64,000 nucleotides of DNA, taken from positions 70,959,219-71,023,218 of the forward strand of contig CM055899.1 in the NCBI GenBank assembly GCA_029582155.1. Reading direction: 5' to 3'. The notes under the pieces are model-generated. The model ran no database searches. It saw only the letters and a list, made by a program, of their open reading frames with translations, and was not told the DNA's origin. Below, in pieces: positions 11,401 to 26,400 of the stretch (its first letter is position 1; every line of letters starts with the position of its first letter). The position numbers were made by a program, and so were the translations under genes. Origin of the DNA: Panopea generosa. Lineage: Eukaryota > Mollusca > Bivalvia > Adapedonta > Hiatellidae.

Positions 11401-14400
11401 TATAAGATTACGATGTGAGGAAGAAAAGAAATGCTAATGCATTTGCTACTTAAAGCTTAAATTTTTTTTTAAAAAATTGAATATCATTCAAAATCACATG
11501 TTTACAGACATGATTATTCTGCTCCCTTTTGTGAGAAGAATGAGTAAAGTTTACATCTTTTGTTCATAGTGACCCCTTGACTTTGAAGTTGTTGGAGGTT
11601 GTTACATTGCGACTATTTATTGAAAGTGTGATTTTTTTAAAAATCATTTGTGTGTTAGTCATTGAAAATATGGCCCTTTAGAGTAATTAAGCGAGTGTAG
11701 GGCTAAACACCTCCCGGACATAACACCTCACCCTCATTTTTGTATAGGAGGACAAAACACCTCACCCTCATTTTTGTATAGGAGGACAAAACACCTCCCA
11801 CGAATTTTACAAGGCGGACAAAACACCTCACGTAGGTTTTACAAGGACAAAACCTCCAAAGAATTTTACAAGGCGGATAAAACCCCTATCGCAAATGTTA
11901 CAAGGAGGACAAAACACCTCCCGTGAAATTTACAAGACTTAATACCTAACATAATAAAAAAATAACTGCAAGACAAAGTAAAGTTTTAATATGTTATTAA
12001 AGATCCGTATTTTTTTATTATGTATGCCATCAGTGCATGAAAAAGAAAAATACAATGAATGCACAGTTTGGTGCTATTTACTATCAGTATACACCTGTGC
12101 ATTTTCATTGTTTACACTTTGGTTGTTTTGTAAACAATCAATATTTCATAATTAAAAACATCAAACTGTACATCTTTTGTATTATTCTTTTGCATGCATT
12201 GTTTTGACTTCATACATAATTATGTGGATCTTTAAAAAAGTGTGAACAATGACTTTGTCTTACTGATATTTTAGAAAGGTTTATGTCTGGGAGGCATTAT
12301 GTCCACTATGTACATTTCACAGGAGGTGTTTTGTCCTCCTTACAAAATCTGCGGGAGGTGTTTTGTCCTCCTTGTAAAATATGCGCGAGGGGTTTTGTCC
12401 ACTTTCTAAATCTGCGTGAGGGGTTTTGTCCGCCTTGTAAAATTCGTGGGAGGTGTTTTGTCCTCCTATACAAAAATGAGGGTGAGGGGTTATGTCCGGG
12501 AGGTGTTTTGTCCGTCACCCATCTTTCTTTCAATACTAAACTTCTGAAAACTTCCCCTCCATTTTGCCTTTCTACAGTTGATGAAAAAAGGAACCACACC
12601 ATTCTTCAAATATAGACATAGCCCTGTCAGAAATGTTTTCAGTGGAGGGGATTTCAATCAAGGGGATTTTGATAGCCTTGTAAATTTCATGAAGGGGAGT
12701 TTGATAGCCCTGTAAATTTCATGAAGGGGATTATGATAGCCCCTGCAAAAGGGTGAAGGGGATTATGTAAAACCCTGCCTTTTTTCAGTCTAGGGGATTT
12801 TGATCAAGGCAATTTTGCTATACACTTGTTACACCATACTAGGCCGACAGAAACTGAAACTGATATGGGCGATTTATTTCTGTTTCTTATAGGAGTGTAC
12901 CATTTTTCTGAATTATGTGATAAAAAGCAAATTACTACATCCATGCTCATTTATTTTTTTATTCATTAAACTTGTTGGCAGTGCCTCCCATAATATATTT
13001 TTGACCTTTTGACTTATAAATTATATAAAAATGAGCACTCACTTAAATGTAATTTTAACCGACAAAACAGATAATTCAATCATGAAATTTTCATAAATTT
13101 GAAAGATTCTCAACTTATTCTATAGAATATAAGTATGAATGTTGTATATTAATTTACTATTGTTATGCGCAACAATGTGAGGGTTTCTAGGGAAATATAA
13201 TAATGAGGCCAGGGAAGGGGGTGAAATATTATGACATTATTTATAAATGCAATTGAGTTACTTTATAAATGTTTCTACACAATACAAGTTATAGTTCTAT
13301 TCCACCAGTGACATAATTACATGTCTGATTCTATATAAAACAATATGTGAGAACACAATATGTCAACATCATTTTTCTCATCTCATTTTTTTCTTTATTA
13401 TTAATTGATAATAATGTATGTTTACGTTTTTATTGACCCTCGCTCTTTGAACTTGTCAATTAAGCGAGCCAGATAAGATGATTATCAAAAATAAAAGATG
13501 ATCATTTTAGATATGTAAGAACGATTGAATGATGGATAATTATTATTTCCTTTGTAGTTAAATGATTTCTAATGTTTAACTATTATAATAGGTGATTATT
13601 AATATAAGTGCTATGTTTATTCTGATTCTATACATGATCTAACTAGATGATTAAAAATTGACAACTAATTATTTAATATCTATTTATATTTCTTTACCTT
13701 ATGCAGCCAAGTGATAAAACATGCAACTTTTAAGCGAGAAATGAATGCAACTATGGTTATTTACTATATGTTATACCTAAATGTTAGAGTACAAATAAAT
13801 TTACAGTATCAAAAGTTTTACTTTGTTTTAATATAAAACATACATATAATGAAATATTAAGTCAGTTATATATATTATGTCTTTATTTCCCACATCAACC
13901 ATTTAAGCCATTTAACACCCCATCCCCTAAGATTTTGTAAGTGTGCCACCATGTACAGACATGCCACCAGTGGTGCTATATAGATGTCAGACTGGTGCCA
14001 GATCATGTCACATATCTGTGATCCAATTAACTTTCCAATAAACAGACACAGTCCATGGCAATCAACTGGGTACAGGAAGTCGACATATGGGCATGTGCAG
14101 GCTTGTTAATCACTCATGAATATTTATGAGTAATTACTAATTGAAATCACAGTGACTGTCATATTTTATTGTTCAAAATCTACTCTAAAAAAAAATTGAA
14201 GAGAAACCGAAAGCAACAGTTTTGGTAGTGTTCCCCCACCCTATTTTTTTTACTATACATGTATATATATAATACTTTTAAATAATGTGAACAGTTTAAA
14301 AATTTATTCATGTTTTTATTATTTTTATAGATTTCAACAGATTTTTTGAATGTCCTCTGAAGTTTAATGGTTCAAGTTATTGGCTTATGAAGATTATCTC

Positions 14401-17400
14401 CTCGTCGCCGAGGTTATGGGTTCAGGCTCAGTCCGATAGTTTGAGAAAGTTTGCAAGTTAACTGTGAATGATGCTGGTTCTACTCAGATTCATTATGACC
14501 TCTTCCTCCAATAATCAAACTGGATACCCGATAAACCGTCAAGTGGAAAATGGCTTTACATGACATTTAAATAAAAAAAAATATATATATATAAATATCT
14601 TGCAATCTTTTGTTACTTTATAAGTGTATTAGAGAAGAAGACTTGGAGCATGTTAAAGGAATATAGCAGATTATTATATAAAGAGAATTAAAAAAGAAGT
14701 ATGAATATTTATGTGTCATAAATATTATATTGCCAAGGCTGTCCTTAAAAAAGTAAATTGTTTGCCGTGCACCTACCTACTCACTCAAAACTGCAGCTCT
14801 TCAAACTTTTTTTATTGACTTTCAAAGCATATAATATTTTCTCATGATTTCTGTCCATTTTTCTTTAAAATGACTATGCAAAATGAAAACTTGGCAAAAA
14901 AAAAATTAACTACCTACCCACATGAAAAATACTAGGTAGGAGCACAGCAAACAGGTATGGTACTGTCTCTGATAATATTTACATGCCAAAATTAGCAATG
15001 TTTACAGAAAAATATGTTTCAAAGCATGGGTCCAGATATCAGTGAATTAATTATATGTCATGTTTATGTATACAAGCCCAACTTAAAATTCTATGGATTT
15101 GAAGGTATAAAGTAGTATGTTACTTAAAATGTAATGCATTATGATGCTTTATTCTCATCCTCAGAAATACAAGTTACATTGCTTGTCTGCTGATGTAAAC
15201 TTAATTGTCAACCAGGAAAAAACATCAAAAGACATTAGACAAATAGTGTGAAAAATTCTCCACATACTTTCTTTTCACACATCAATGGTATTAACCAAAG
15301 TGCTGTTTTGTTGCCACTTTACTTCCATGGTAAATATGCATTGTTTGCATAGTGATGGGTGCCTTTGATAAGACCAAGCATGTGTTAGAATGGATTAAGA
15401 TGTTTGTCACCAGCCCCAGGGCCCCACTAAGAATACCTGGTCAAAACAAACTGCCATACATACCTACCTGTGAACTCTGCAAAATTTGTAATACTATACA
15501 ATTTGCTGTGGTTGTTTATAGGTAGTATGAAATTATTTTAAATTGTTTAAGGAAATGTAATTTAGCAGCCGGAATGAGAAGTTACTGCATTGGAAAATGA
15601 ACCTTACATCTATCAGTGAATATAAAATAAATGATATACATGTACTATCATATGCAGTCAAATAAATGCAAAAATGCAAATGCCATAACATGCAAAAAAA
15701 TTAAAATGACTTCCCCTCGCAGTTCAATGCAAATAACTACATGCAGATTTCAATTCTGGTTAAAACTTGAATAAATGCAACCTGTTTTATTATATAGGAA
15801 TTATAAATTTTCTCCACTTACATTCGTGTCAGGAACACAAATCAAAATTCTTACATTGCAGAATGAAATTCGCATCAAAACAATACCATTTCCAGAAATT
15901 TTATCAAATTTAGCCAGGCAGTGCAAGTTTCCTATCCTAGTTCTTGCTGTTTTATAGCATTTTCTGGGACAAAGAAACAGTGTTATCAAAATGGCAATTT
16001 ATACATATTTAAAAATTTAGATTTGTATTTCTTAAGCCAAATTTAAACAATGCGCCTTTTTTTTTATCTTGTGGGTTTTAATTGTCAGGTTTATTGTGAT
16101 CAAGTCAGGTATGTATTCATGAAGATTGATATATGGCATTGCGTCTTGTTATCAATCATCTCTCACCACTGATTTAAGTGGGAAATTATCAGTTACTTAT
16201 GGAAATAGGGTGTGCTCGAGTACTGGTTAACCTTCCAGGATCACAGGAAACAGTCTGTTAGCCCTCAATGGTATAAAAATGATGCAAAATATTCAATGAA
16301 TCAGTTAATTAATGGTATTTAATTCCATTTCAGAAGTAGTATACTAACTATAGATGCATGTTTGTAACTTGGTTAAATAAAGTACATATTCTGATGATTA
16401 AAAGAACAATTTTTTAAATCAAGGTTCTAGTCGCAGCGAATGTTATATTAATTCCTTCTACATTTTTTTACTTGCCTTGCCCCATTATTACAGACAAGGT
16501 CAAACCGGTATATTTTGATAAAGTCCCGTCACCAAGCATATTTTTTGTTTCACTTGCTCATTAATAATATTTTTTAACATTTTAATTGAATTAACATTTG
16601 CATATAGAGCAAAGTTATTTACTTCATAACAACCCTATTAGCTCAGTCAGTAACGCATCTATCAATCCAGGGGTTAGTTTATACTTATTTATTTTAGCTT
16701 GATTGCGATGAAAGCTCAGTGTTTACATGAACCACTCCTGGGTAGAACCAGTACTGAGTGTTGTTTTTTGAGAGGCATCGCGTCAAGCTATGGATCGAAC
16801 CCATAACCTCTGGTGTGAGCAGCCAACACTCTATCCATAAGACTACCGCCCCGCTTTAATCCAGGGGTTGTGAGTTTGAATCCCTGCCCGGTAAGTCTCT
16901 GTGAGGATTGATATACATTGTGTCTCATTATCATTTCATCTCTCATTGCTGATTCAAGTGGGAAAATTATCAATTACTTGCAGAGATGGGGTGTACTCAA
17001 GTACTAGTTTACCTTTCAGGTCCAAGGAAACAGTGGTTAGGTTAACTGATCACCTGTAAGCCCTTAAGTGCATAAAAATTGCTAAATATTCAATCAATCA
17101 ATCTTCACAACTATCTAACGTAATCTGTTCCAATTTTAAAACTTTATATGAGACACTCTAAGATAAGCTGAAGTAAAACCAAAACTATAGCAGACAGTAA
17201 GTAGCATACATGTAAAAGGTTGTTTGAATATTCTATATCGTGTTTAGGCCATCAACAGCTACTAGACGAACCTAACTACTTCCCCTAAAGATCCCAGAAG
17301 GCTAACCTGGTACTGGAGTACGCCTCAGTAACTTACAGCTTTCCCTCTTGTATCAGCAGTGACAGATAAATACCATTACCGCAGATATTTGAAGAAATAA

Positions 17401-20400
17401 AAACACATTGTAAAATAATTTATAAACTTATGATGCCAATTTTAAATAAAATCATGCACAATGTGGAACATGATTTATAGTATTTTTTTATAATTGAAAT
17501 AGTGATTTCTTGTAAAAATTTGCATGTTAGATAATTATATAATAATGTTCAAAAAAATGTTATAACAATTGCATTTGAAATTTCTATATTTTCCCCCTTA
17601 CAAGAGTATATACAACAAAATTATCTATAATCTCTACATGATATCACCTGCCATAAAATTATTAGCATCACAGTCATTGACAACCAATCAGAACCGTGTA
17701 AACATATTCAAACTGTCAGCTAACCAATCACAGTAAAGGGGTGTCACCTGTTATCTAGAATGCCACAATCTAATTGGTCAATTTGCTTCAGGGCTTTCTT
17801 GTAGGCATTTCCACTTTGATGTCTTTGACAATTTCAAGTAAAAACATTGTTAATCAAAGAAACATGTAAACAAACATGCATTTTTAACAGTTTGATAAAT
17901 CAATTAATTATGGTTTCACTAATTTATAGACTGTATAGAAATCTTTTGGAATTGAGTTAATTGTTGAGTCATTAGCAGTGATTTAGACATTTCACAGAGC
18001 AGACAAATGACAGTTGAACAACAGAGACTGGAAAGACAGGAAGTAAAAATTTGTACTGGTAAGTCTTGTTTACTTTCTTTTCAAAATGTCTAACATTGGT
18101 TGTTGTGTTTGTTACTACCTATAGATTTAAAGTTTAACTTAATAACTTAACTCTACTATTATTCATCACTTCTCCACATTAATGTTTTTTATGAATCATG
18201 AAAAAAAATAATAGAGATTTCAATACAGAATTCTGTACATTTTTTATCAAAAACTTTTCATATATCTGATGAAAATAAATACATATTTACTATTACCTCC
18301 CTTTATTTGCGTGTAGTAGTTAATTTAAAGTACTAGACTCGGGACATTTCATAATTCTAGTCTATTACACATTGCATCCCATGTGTTTTTAATGAATGTA
18401 TTGTTCATTATCAACTGCGCATTTATAATAAACTAAAACTTCGGAGCTATTTCTTAATTTCAATTTGTTTTGTCTGATTGTTTCGTCATACACACCTTTG
18501 CATTATAATCTATGTATAATACATTTAAACAAAGACAAAATTATGATGGTTATACTCATTAAGCAGTTAATTTGAAATAGCGTTATCATATTCTATCATT
18601 CAAATCAAGTATAAAGATATTTCATGTAATTCAAAGTTTTATGAACAACAAAATTGATCAAAGTGCTTTTTAGGTGTATAGATATAAAACATTTAACCAA
18701 AGTTTAAGCTGCTATAAGGATGCCAAAAAGCAAATGATATTCAACATTTTAAACATTAAAAGGCTATAGAGAAGGAAAAGCAACCAATTAAGATGTTATA
18801 ACACTCACATATTCACTTAAAATCTCTCAATGTCTCATTTTCAAATATCATAACTTCTATTCATTTAAAAAATACAAATCAAAATCCATAAGACAAGACC
18901 ATTCAAATGTAAATTGCTGTACTTATATTGACAAAATTTATATACTGTTATTAACAAAATCAGGGAAGTACTTCAAACTGCCATATCTTAAATTCATTTC
19001 CTTTTGGCACATCGATGGTTACATACACCTTACATTTAATGTAAAAGAAATCAATTGCCTTTGAAATCTGAATGAATATTTTGCCAAGCTATTAATTCTT
19101 TGTGTGTTATTTTATCAACATTCAGTAAAGAGATGCAAATTTTCTATCCTACACAGAACATATACCAGTAATTAATTCATATATGACATCATCAAAAGTA
19201 ATAAGTCAATCAGTGTTTTAAGTGGGGCAGAAGCATTTTGGATAGAGTGTTAGCGACTCATGTCAGGTTACAGTTTGATACAAGGATCCTCTCAACACGG
19301 GTTCTACCAAGGAAGAGGACTTGACGGCTATCTATAAACTTTCATTGCAATCAAACTAAAATATGCAAAAATTTTCTTTTGAAGATTTTAAAACTCATCA
19401 GCTCATAACTTCTCTTTTCTCTGTAGAAACTAATGATAAATCAATTATAGTACACCAAATTTTTAACTGCTGGGTATCTAAATATTTTTTTAATTATTTT
19501 GTTAATGCTAAATTTAATTTAATAATATTTTATTGCATAATTTACATGTTCAAAACATCAATTTGTAGCACAAATAACAAATACAATGTAAAAGAGTTGG
19601 GCTACAAGTTTTTTAACATTAGTAGCAGACCTTCCCACATCATCATTGCTAAAATAAATGCTTAAAAAAATTGCCATATATGTGTTTGGCGCTGATATAC
19701 CATATGCCCCTTAAAAAACACCCTCATGGTCGGTACATCTGATAAAACTCAAATCAAAAATGTATAAAAAGTATGTGTACATGTAATATTGGAAAAACAC
19801 ACAGCTATAAAGCATTTATTTACTTTCAAAAAGATTAAATCTGACTGTAGTTAACTTTATTAAAGACCAACTTCCAAAGGTTTTCCATAAATATAGGTGG
19901 GATGGGAGCTTTTATCGAGGGGTGCACGCAAAACATAATATGCAACTTCTGTTCAATTTAGATAATTTATACTTAAATAGGACTGTAGACTAACAATTTA
20001 ATAATTAAAACAAAAACTTTAAATAATCCTTGTTTTAAATCTATATGTACATTATATATGTACATCAATTTATATTTTTACCACTATATGACACTTCTAT
20101 GATCTAGTCCCTCTAGTATATGCAAATATAGTCAGAACATGAAAATATGATGCATTGTTAACTAGTTGTATGATGATCTATGTATGCCCAAGTGGAAATA
20201 AAATATAAACATTATCAAGCTATCCGGGTGTGACCAAGGCTATCATGTGAAAAACATTTATCAAGCTATCTGTGTGTGACCAAGGCTATCATGTGACAAC
20301 TATTTATCAAGCTATCCAGGTGTGACCAAGGCTACCATAGCATATGGTTATTAAAATTCATCTACCTAATTGAAATCTTCAGATAAGGGCAAACAAAACA

Positions 20401-23400
20401 TCTTAATTGCAAAACCTTTGTATAGGGACTTCATGTGATTATGTAATATGATGTCATGTAAAACCAAATTGAATACATCCTGCCCTAGGAGTTTATGCGG
20501 CTATTGTGAACAAGTACATACTAACTGTAATACTATAGCATGTTACTTGTTGTAGCATTGTGCAAATATAGAAAACTGTTCTGAAGTTTGATTGGATAAC
20601 AAAAGAGAGCTTATCTTCAGGAATTTCACAGCTTTGCTGACAATTCTGCAAATAAAAAAAGTTTATTCCATTATTATTTTGTCTTTAATGAAAGTGCACA
20701 CGAGTGACATTTCTCACACATTGATGAAAAACTCTGTTTTCAAGGAGCTTGTTTATTTTATCTCTGTTTACATTTTAAACTATTAAACAAACTTGCATTT
20801 TCACACACCTATATAGAAGGATAAGAAACTTTATATTAAATCACACACCTATTTAGAAGGATAAGAAACTTTATATTAAATCAAACACCTATATAGAAGG
20901 ATAAGAAACTTAATATTAAATCACACACCTATATAGAAGGATAAGAAACTTTATATTAAATCAAACACCTATATAGAAGGATAAGAAACTTAATATTCAA
21001 TCAAACGCCTATATAGAAGAATAAGAAACTTGCATTTTCACAAGCAACTAATTTCTTGCACATAGCCTTAAACCTTTACTCTTAATTCAAAATCGTTTCT
21101 GCTTGACAAATCTATTACAGGTTGAAATAAACTTTTCGTATAAATATTTTTTTTATTTACACTACAATTTTGCTTCTCCTACTCCATATACTAGAAAAGT
21201 GGTGTGGTCCATATAAGGTTCACCCCCTGGGGTCAAAGAGGAATGATGTATGAGGAGCACCGGTATCATATTGAATGCAGGGAAGTAAATCGCACCTGCA
21301 CCAAAATGATGCCAGGTGTTCCAACTACGAGGCTCAGCACACTACGCAGTAACCCATCCTACATGTAGTTAATCATAACACAGGAGGTTTGATAAAATAT
21401 TACAAAAATAACACATGTTTGTAATCAATGTCACCATAGTTTATACTTTATAATATTAAAATTATGTGTATGTGCTTAACTGTTTGTAATTTGTGAACTC
21501 AAGGACTTATATAGAGAAGGAAAGCAGCTGATTGAGATGTTACAAACATGCATATTCACGCATTTGGTGAAATTAAGCATTTAATAAAGTTTAAAAGTTA
21601 AAAATGTCCCAGAAAGAAGATTGAAAGTATATATTATGGCCATAGTTTTCAGGGCCATTGTTGTAGCTTGGAACAACTTATTAGTAATTATTTTATTGAA
21701 AGAAAACATAATTTTTTATATATTGCAAATTCACACCTAAACCTGTCATGCATGGCATGTTGTTACAATACACAGACTTACACATGCCACATTTATGTAA
21801 TTAACAAATTTACACATTTGACACCGGCCATGTTTATCTAAACAATCAACAAATTAAAATTCCAATCCTACATTCTGAGATATATTCCACATTGCATACA
21901 TGTCATGTTTTGACAGCAAATATCATATAAAATGCAAATTTATTAATTATATTGACTAGTAACTGACTGGCACCTATATCAGCAACATGTGTTAGCAACA
22001 GGTTAGTGGAGGTTAATATATTGTTAGGTTTTTAGCTATAATTATGTATATGTGATATTAATATATGATTAATAAATTTATGCAAAAGCAGTAATAAAAA
22101 GTTAAAATTACTGTGATATTAAAATATTGCTGAGATGTCTCTTACAATTCTGTAGAGAATGACATAGTTCTAGATTGTTTAACTATTATTGTTACGTTTA
22201 TAAGAAAGTCAGTTTTTATGGCATTATAAGATAATATTGAATGTGATATGTCACTGAAACTTATTTTATTTTACTACATGTATGTCAAGTTTATTCAAAT
22301 ATAATTATTACTCTATTATATTCAAAATATACATTCAGAACATTAGTTATAACTTATTGTACAAAATTCATCTACCTAATATTTTAATAATTTAATACAC
22401 TTTTCAAACTTCAATTATAACTTCATATAGCATTACTTTATTGATTCCTAAAGCATTGTCAAACATTCAAAATGGCAGCTTGATGATTAAGATATGAACC
22501 ACAATGTCTGCTGCTACCATGTATGGCATGTTGTTACAATACACAGGTATCTCTCATAATCAGTATATCAGTGACACCTGCTTGTTTATCTTTGAAAAGA
22601 ATGCTTCATTTCACAAATGTCAAATTGTGTTTTTAATTGACATGTTAATTGGTTTGACAGCAAAAAACAACATGTCAAGTATACATATCAAGTCTTATAT
22701 AGTTTGTAAAGGCAGTGACTTACATGTCTTCATTAATGGAATGGTAATTATTATTTTTGTTAAATGATTTCAGATGTCAGATAATTTAATCGATTAGTTA
22801 CAATCTCAATTAGGATCAGTATGCAATTTAATATGGTGATGTTGAACATACTGTAAATGTACCCATTTTTCAAACATTTTATTTTTAATATAAATTTTAA
22901 ATACTTGGGTTGTAAATTGAAATACAGGTTTGTTGTCTTTAATAATTGACAGTTACATTTCAAAATTTTTTAATAATTTAATTTTTAAAAATTCTTAGAT
23001 AAAGTCTGCAATATTCAGGCATGTTGAACGTATGTTTTGAATATCTTTATATATGGCATGGTTGAACTTAATAAGACAGCAACAATGGTTGGAGGTGTCC
23101 ATTATGTGCCTGGACATTATATTGAGTGGGTTGTCCATTATGTGCCCGGGCATTATATTGAGTGTAGGTATGTATTTTCCTGCACCAATATAATGCCAGG
23201 TGTATATATATGGCTTTAGCGACAGGGAATGATACAGTATCGGCATCTCTACCCCTCGCATTTTTAATGTGCTGGCCTGGAAATATATGCTAGCACTTAT
23301 TTATGCTGGGGGGAAGTGATGATACCTTCTCCACATGACAAATTCAACATAACAAGAGTTGTCAGAAGACAGCAAAGCTCGACTCTGTGTGTCTAAGTCC

Positions 23401-26400
23401 AAAAAGGGCCATAACTGTGCCAAAATGCAACCCAGAGTCATGGTTCTTGTCTCTGTGTGTTCCACTGATGATGGTGAACACACATGCAAAGTTTCATTCA
23501 CATCCAATGAGTGGTTGCATAGACATCTTAAACTTAAGCGGTAAAGTTTAACCTGGGTGTCTTCAGACGCCGACGCTGCCGCCGGGGTCATGGTAATAGC
23601 TCCCCTTGGACTTCAGCCCAGCGAGCTAAAAAGGATAAAGACACTGTATTGTTTTCCCACGTAAGTAAACAATGTCAAATGAATTATTTAATTTATTTTA
23701 GTTACATGTAGTTACAGCTTAATGTACTGGATTGAACCAGTACTGAGTGTTGTTATGAGAGACATTAGGTAGAGCTGAGGATCAAACCTGCAATCATGGC
23801 TTGAGTAGTTAACACTCATCCACTACTCTTACTTCCCACTTAAATATTTACATTTGAAAAGCACATTATCTGGTCCTTACATTTCTTAGTGATTATCCTT
23901 CAGCACTTGATAGCACTTAAAAATGCTAGGGGCTCGCGTGTGGCACGGCCATCTTTATCAATAAGATAAATGCAAGCACCTGGAAACGGGGATTGGTAAG
24001 ATACTGTTGACATTCTTGAATAAAATGGCAATATTATAACTGGCAATATTATAACTATATGGTATGTATATGATATTATTTGATTACATTTCTTTTTTAT
24101 AATTTAGAGATTTTATAAAACAATCTCCTTCTGGTACCCAGTATTCAAAAGTGAGTGTGTTATTTATACAACAAGCACTTATGTATGCTGGGGGGCAGCT
24201 GGAATCCAGCATCAGACAAACATGCATGTCAACACCAAGCATAACTGTTGAAGTCACCCTGTAGATTTCCTCGTATTTACAAGTGCAAGTGATTAATAAC
24301 AACTAGCACTTATACATGCTGGGGGGACACAGCGAGAACCGCAGCAAAGGCAATTTTATAATGATGAAGAAATATAAAAGAAAATTTTTGAGACTGTGGT
24401 TAGTGACTGTTGACACAAATAACCCAATAACTAGCAACTGCTGTAAGAATTGAGCAGCATGGCATGAAAGGTGATTCAATTGAATTTTGGTTCCAGTGAC
24501 CCTAAATGTTACTCTAGATATATATTTAAAAGCGTTGGTTGTTAATGTTGTTAATGTACAACTAGCACTTATAAATGTTTGGGGGATGGGGATATTTACA
24601 CAGGTACATGCTACAGAAGGCATCTTATTAGTATTATTACTATGGGACATCTGAACAAGTTTTGCCCTGTGTGTTACCTCGTATTTAAAAGTGTTTGTGT
24701 GACTTTACAACTAGCACTTATAAATGCTGGGGGGTTACACAGGGATGGTACAGCACAAACCTTTTGAGTTATTACTATGGTGGCAAAAGAGGAAGTTTTG
24801 CCCTGTGTGTTACCTCGTATTTAAAAGTGTTGGTGTGACTTTACAACTAGCACTTATAAATGCTGGGGGGTTACATAGGGACGTTACAGCAAAAAACATT
24901 CGAGTAATTGTTGCAGGGGCAACTGAAGAAGTTTTGCCCTGTGTGTTACCTCGTATTTAAAAGTGTTGGTGTGACTTTACAACTAGCACTTATAAATGCT
25001 GGGGGGTTACACAGGGATGGTACAGCACAAACCATTTGAGTAATTACTAGGAGGGCAACTGAAGGTGTTTTGCCCTGTGTGTTACCTCGTATTTGAAAGT
25101 GTTGGTGTGACTTTACAACTAGCACTTATAAATGCTGGGGGGTTACATAGGGACGTTACAACACAAACCATTTGAGTAATTGCTGCAGGGGCAACTGAAG
25201 AAGTTTTACCCTGTGTGTTACCTCGTATTTAAAAGTGTTGGTGCGACTTTACAACTAGCACTTATAAATGCTGGGGGGTTACACAGGGATGGTACAGCAC
25301 AAACCATTTGAGTAATTACTAGGAGGGCAACTGAAGAAGTTTTGCCCTGTGTGTTACCTCGTATTTAAAAGTGTTGGTGTGACTTTACAACTAGCACTTA
25401 TAAATGCTGGGGGGTTATGCAGGGGTAATACATCACAAACCATTTGAGTTATTACTATGGTGGCAACAGAGCAAGTTTTGCCCTGTGTGTTACCTGGTAT
25501 TTGAAAGTGTTGGTGTGACTTTACAACTAGCACTTATAAATGCTGGGGGGTTACACAGGGGTAATACATCACAGACCATTTGAGTAATTGCTACAGGGGC
25601 AACTGAAGAAGTTTTGCCCTGTGTGTAACCTCGTATTTAAAAGTGTAAGTGTGACTTTACAACTAGCACTTATAAATGCTGGGGGTTACACAGGGATGCT
25701 ACAGGAGGAATCTTTGACTAACTACAGTGTGGAAACTGAAGTTACAGCAGGAACATTTCAGCAATTCTATGGGAAATCTGAACAAGTTTTGGCTTGTGTG
25801 TCACCTCATATTTCAAAAATGTTTTATTTACAACTAGCACTTATTAATGCAGGTGGTTTATACAGGGATGTTACAGCATGAGTCCGATTATTGCTGTGGA
25901 GGCAGTTGCAAAAGTTTTGACTTTTTGTCACCTTATATTTAAATGTGTTGGTGTGACTTTACAACTAGCACTTATAAATGCTTGTGGTTTACACAGGGAC
26001 TTTACAGCAGGAGTCCAAGTATTGCCATAGGGGCAGTTGCAAAAGTTTTCCTTTTAGTCACCTCATATTTATGTGTTGGTGTGACTTTACAACTAGCACT
26101 TATAAATGCTGGGGGGTTACATAGGGACATTACAGCAAAAAAACATTTGAGTAATTACTAGGAGGGCAACTGAAGAAGTTTTTCCCTGTGTGTTACCTCG
26201 TATTTAAAAGTGTTGGTGTGACTTTACAACTAGCACTTATAAATGCTGGGGGGTTACATAGGGACGTTACAGCAAAAAAACATTTGAGTAATTACTAGGA
26301 GGGCAACTGAAGATGTTTTGCCCTGTGTGTTACCTCGTATTTAAAAGTGTTGGTGTGACTTTCCAACTAGCACTTATAAATGCTGGGGGGTTACATAGGG

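Noticed and set aside
12283..12615. 110- and 98-codon overlapping frames
   Set aside because: They lie in the right arm of the inverted repeat and encode the 35-bp subrepeats on opposite strands.
16627..16900. tRNA gene split by an intron
   Set aside because: The 'intron' is a SINE with target duplication and the head belongs to a dispersed SINE family.
19363..19665. 100-codon plus-strand frame as a gene
   Set aside because: Composition is that of the AT-rich intron, it starts at the end of a SINE and contains no motif.
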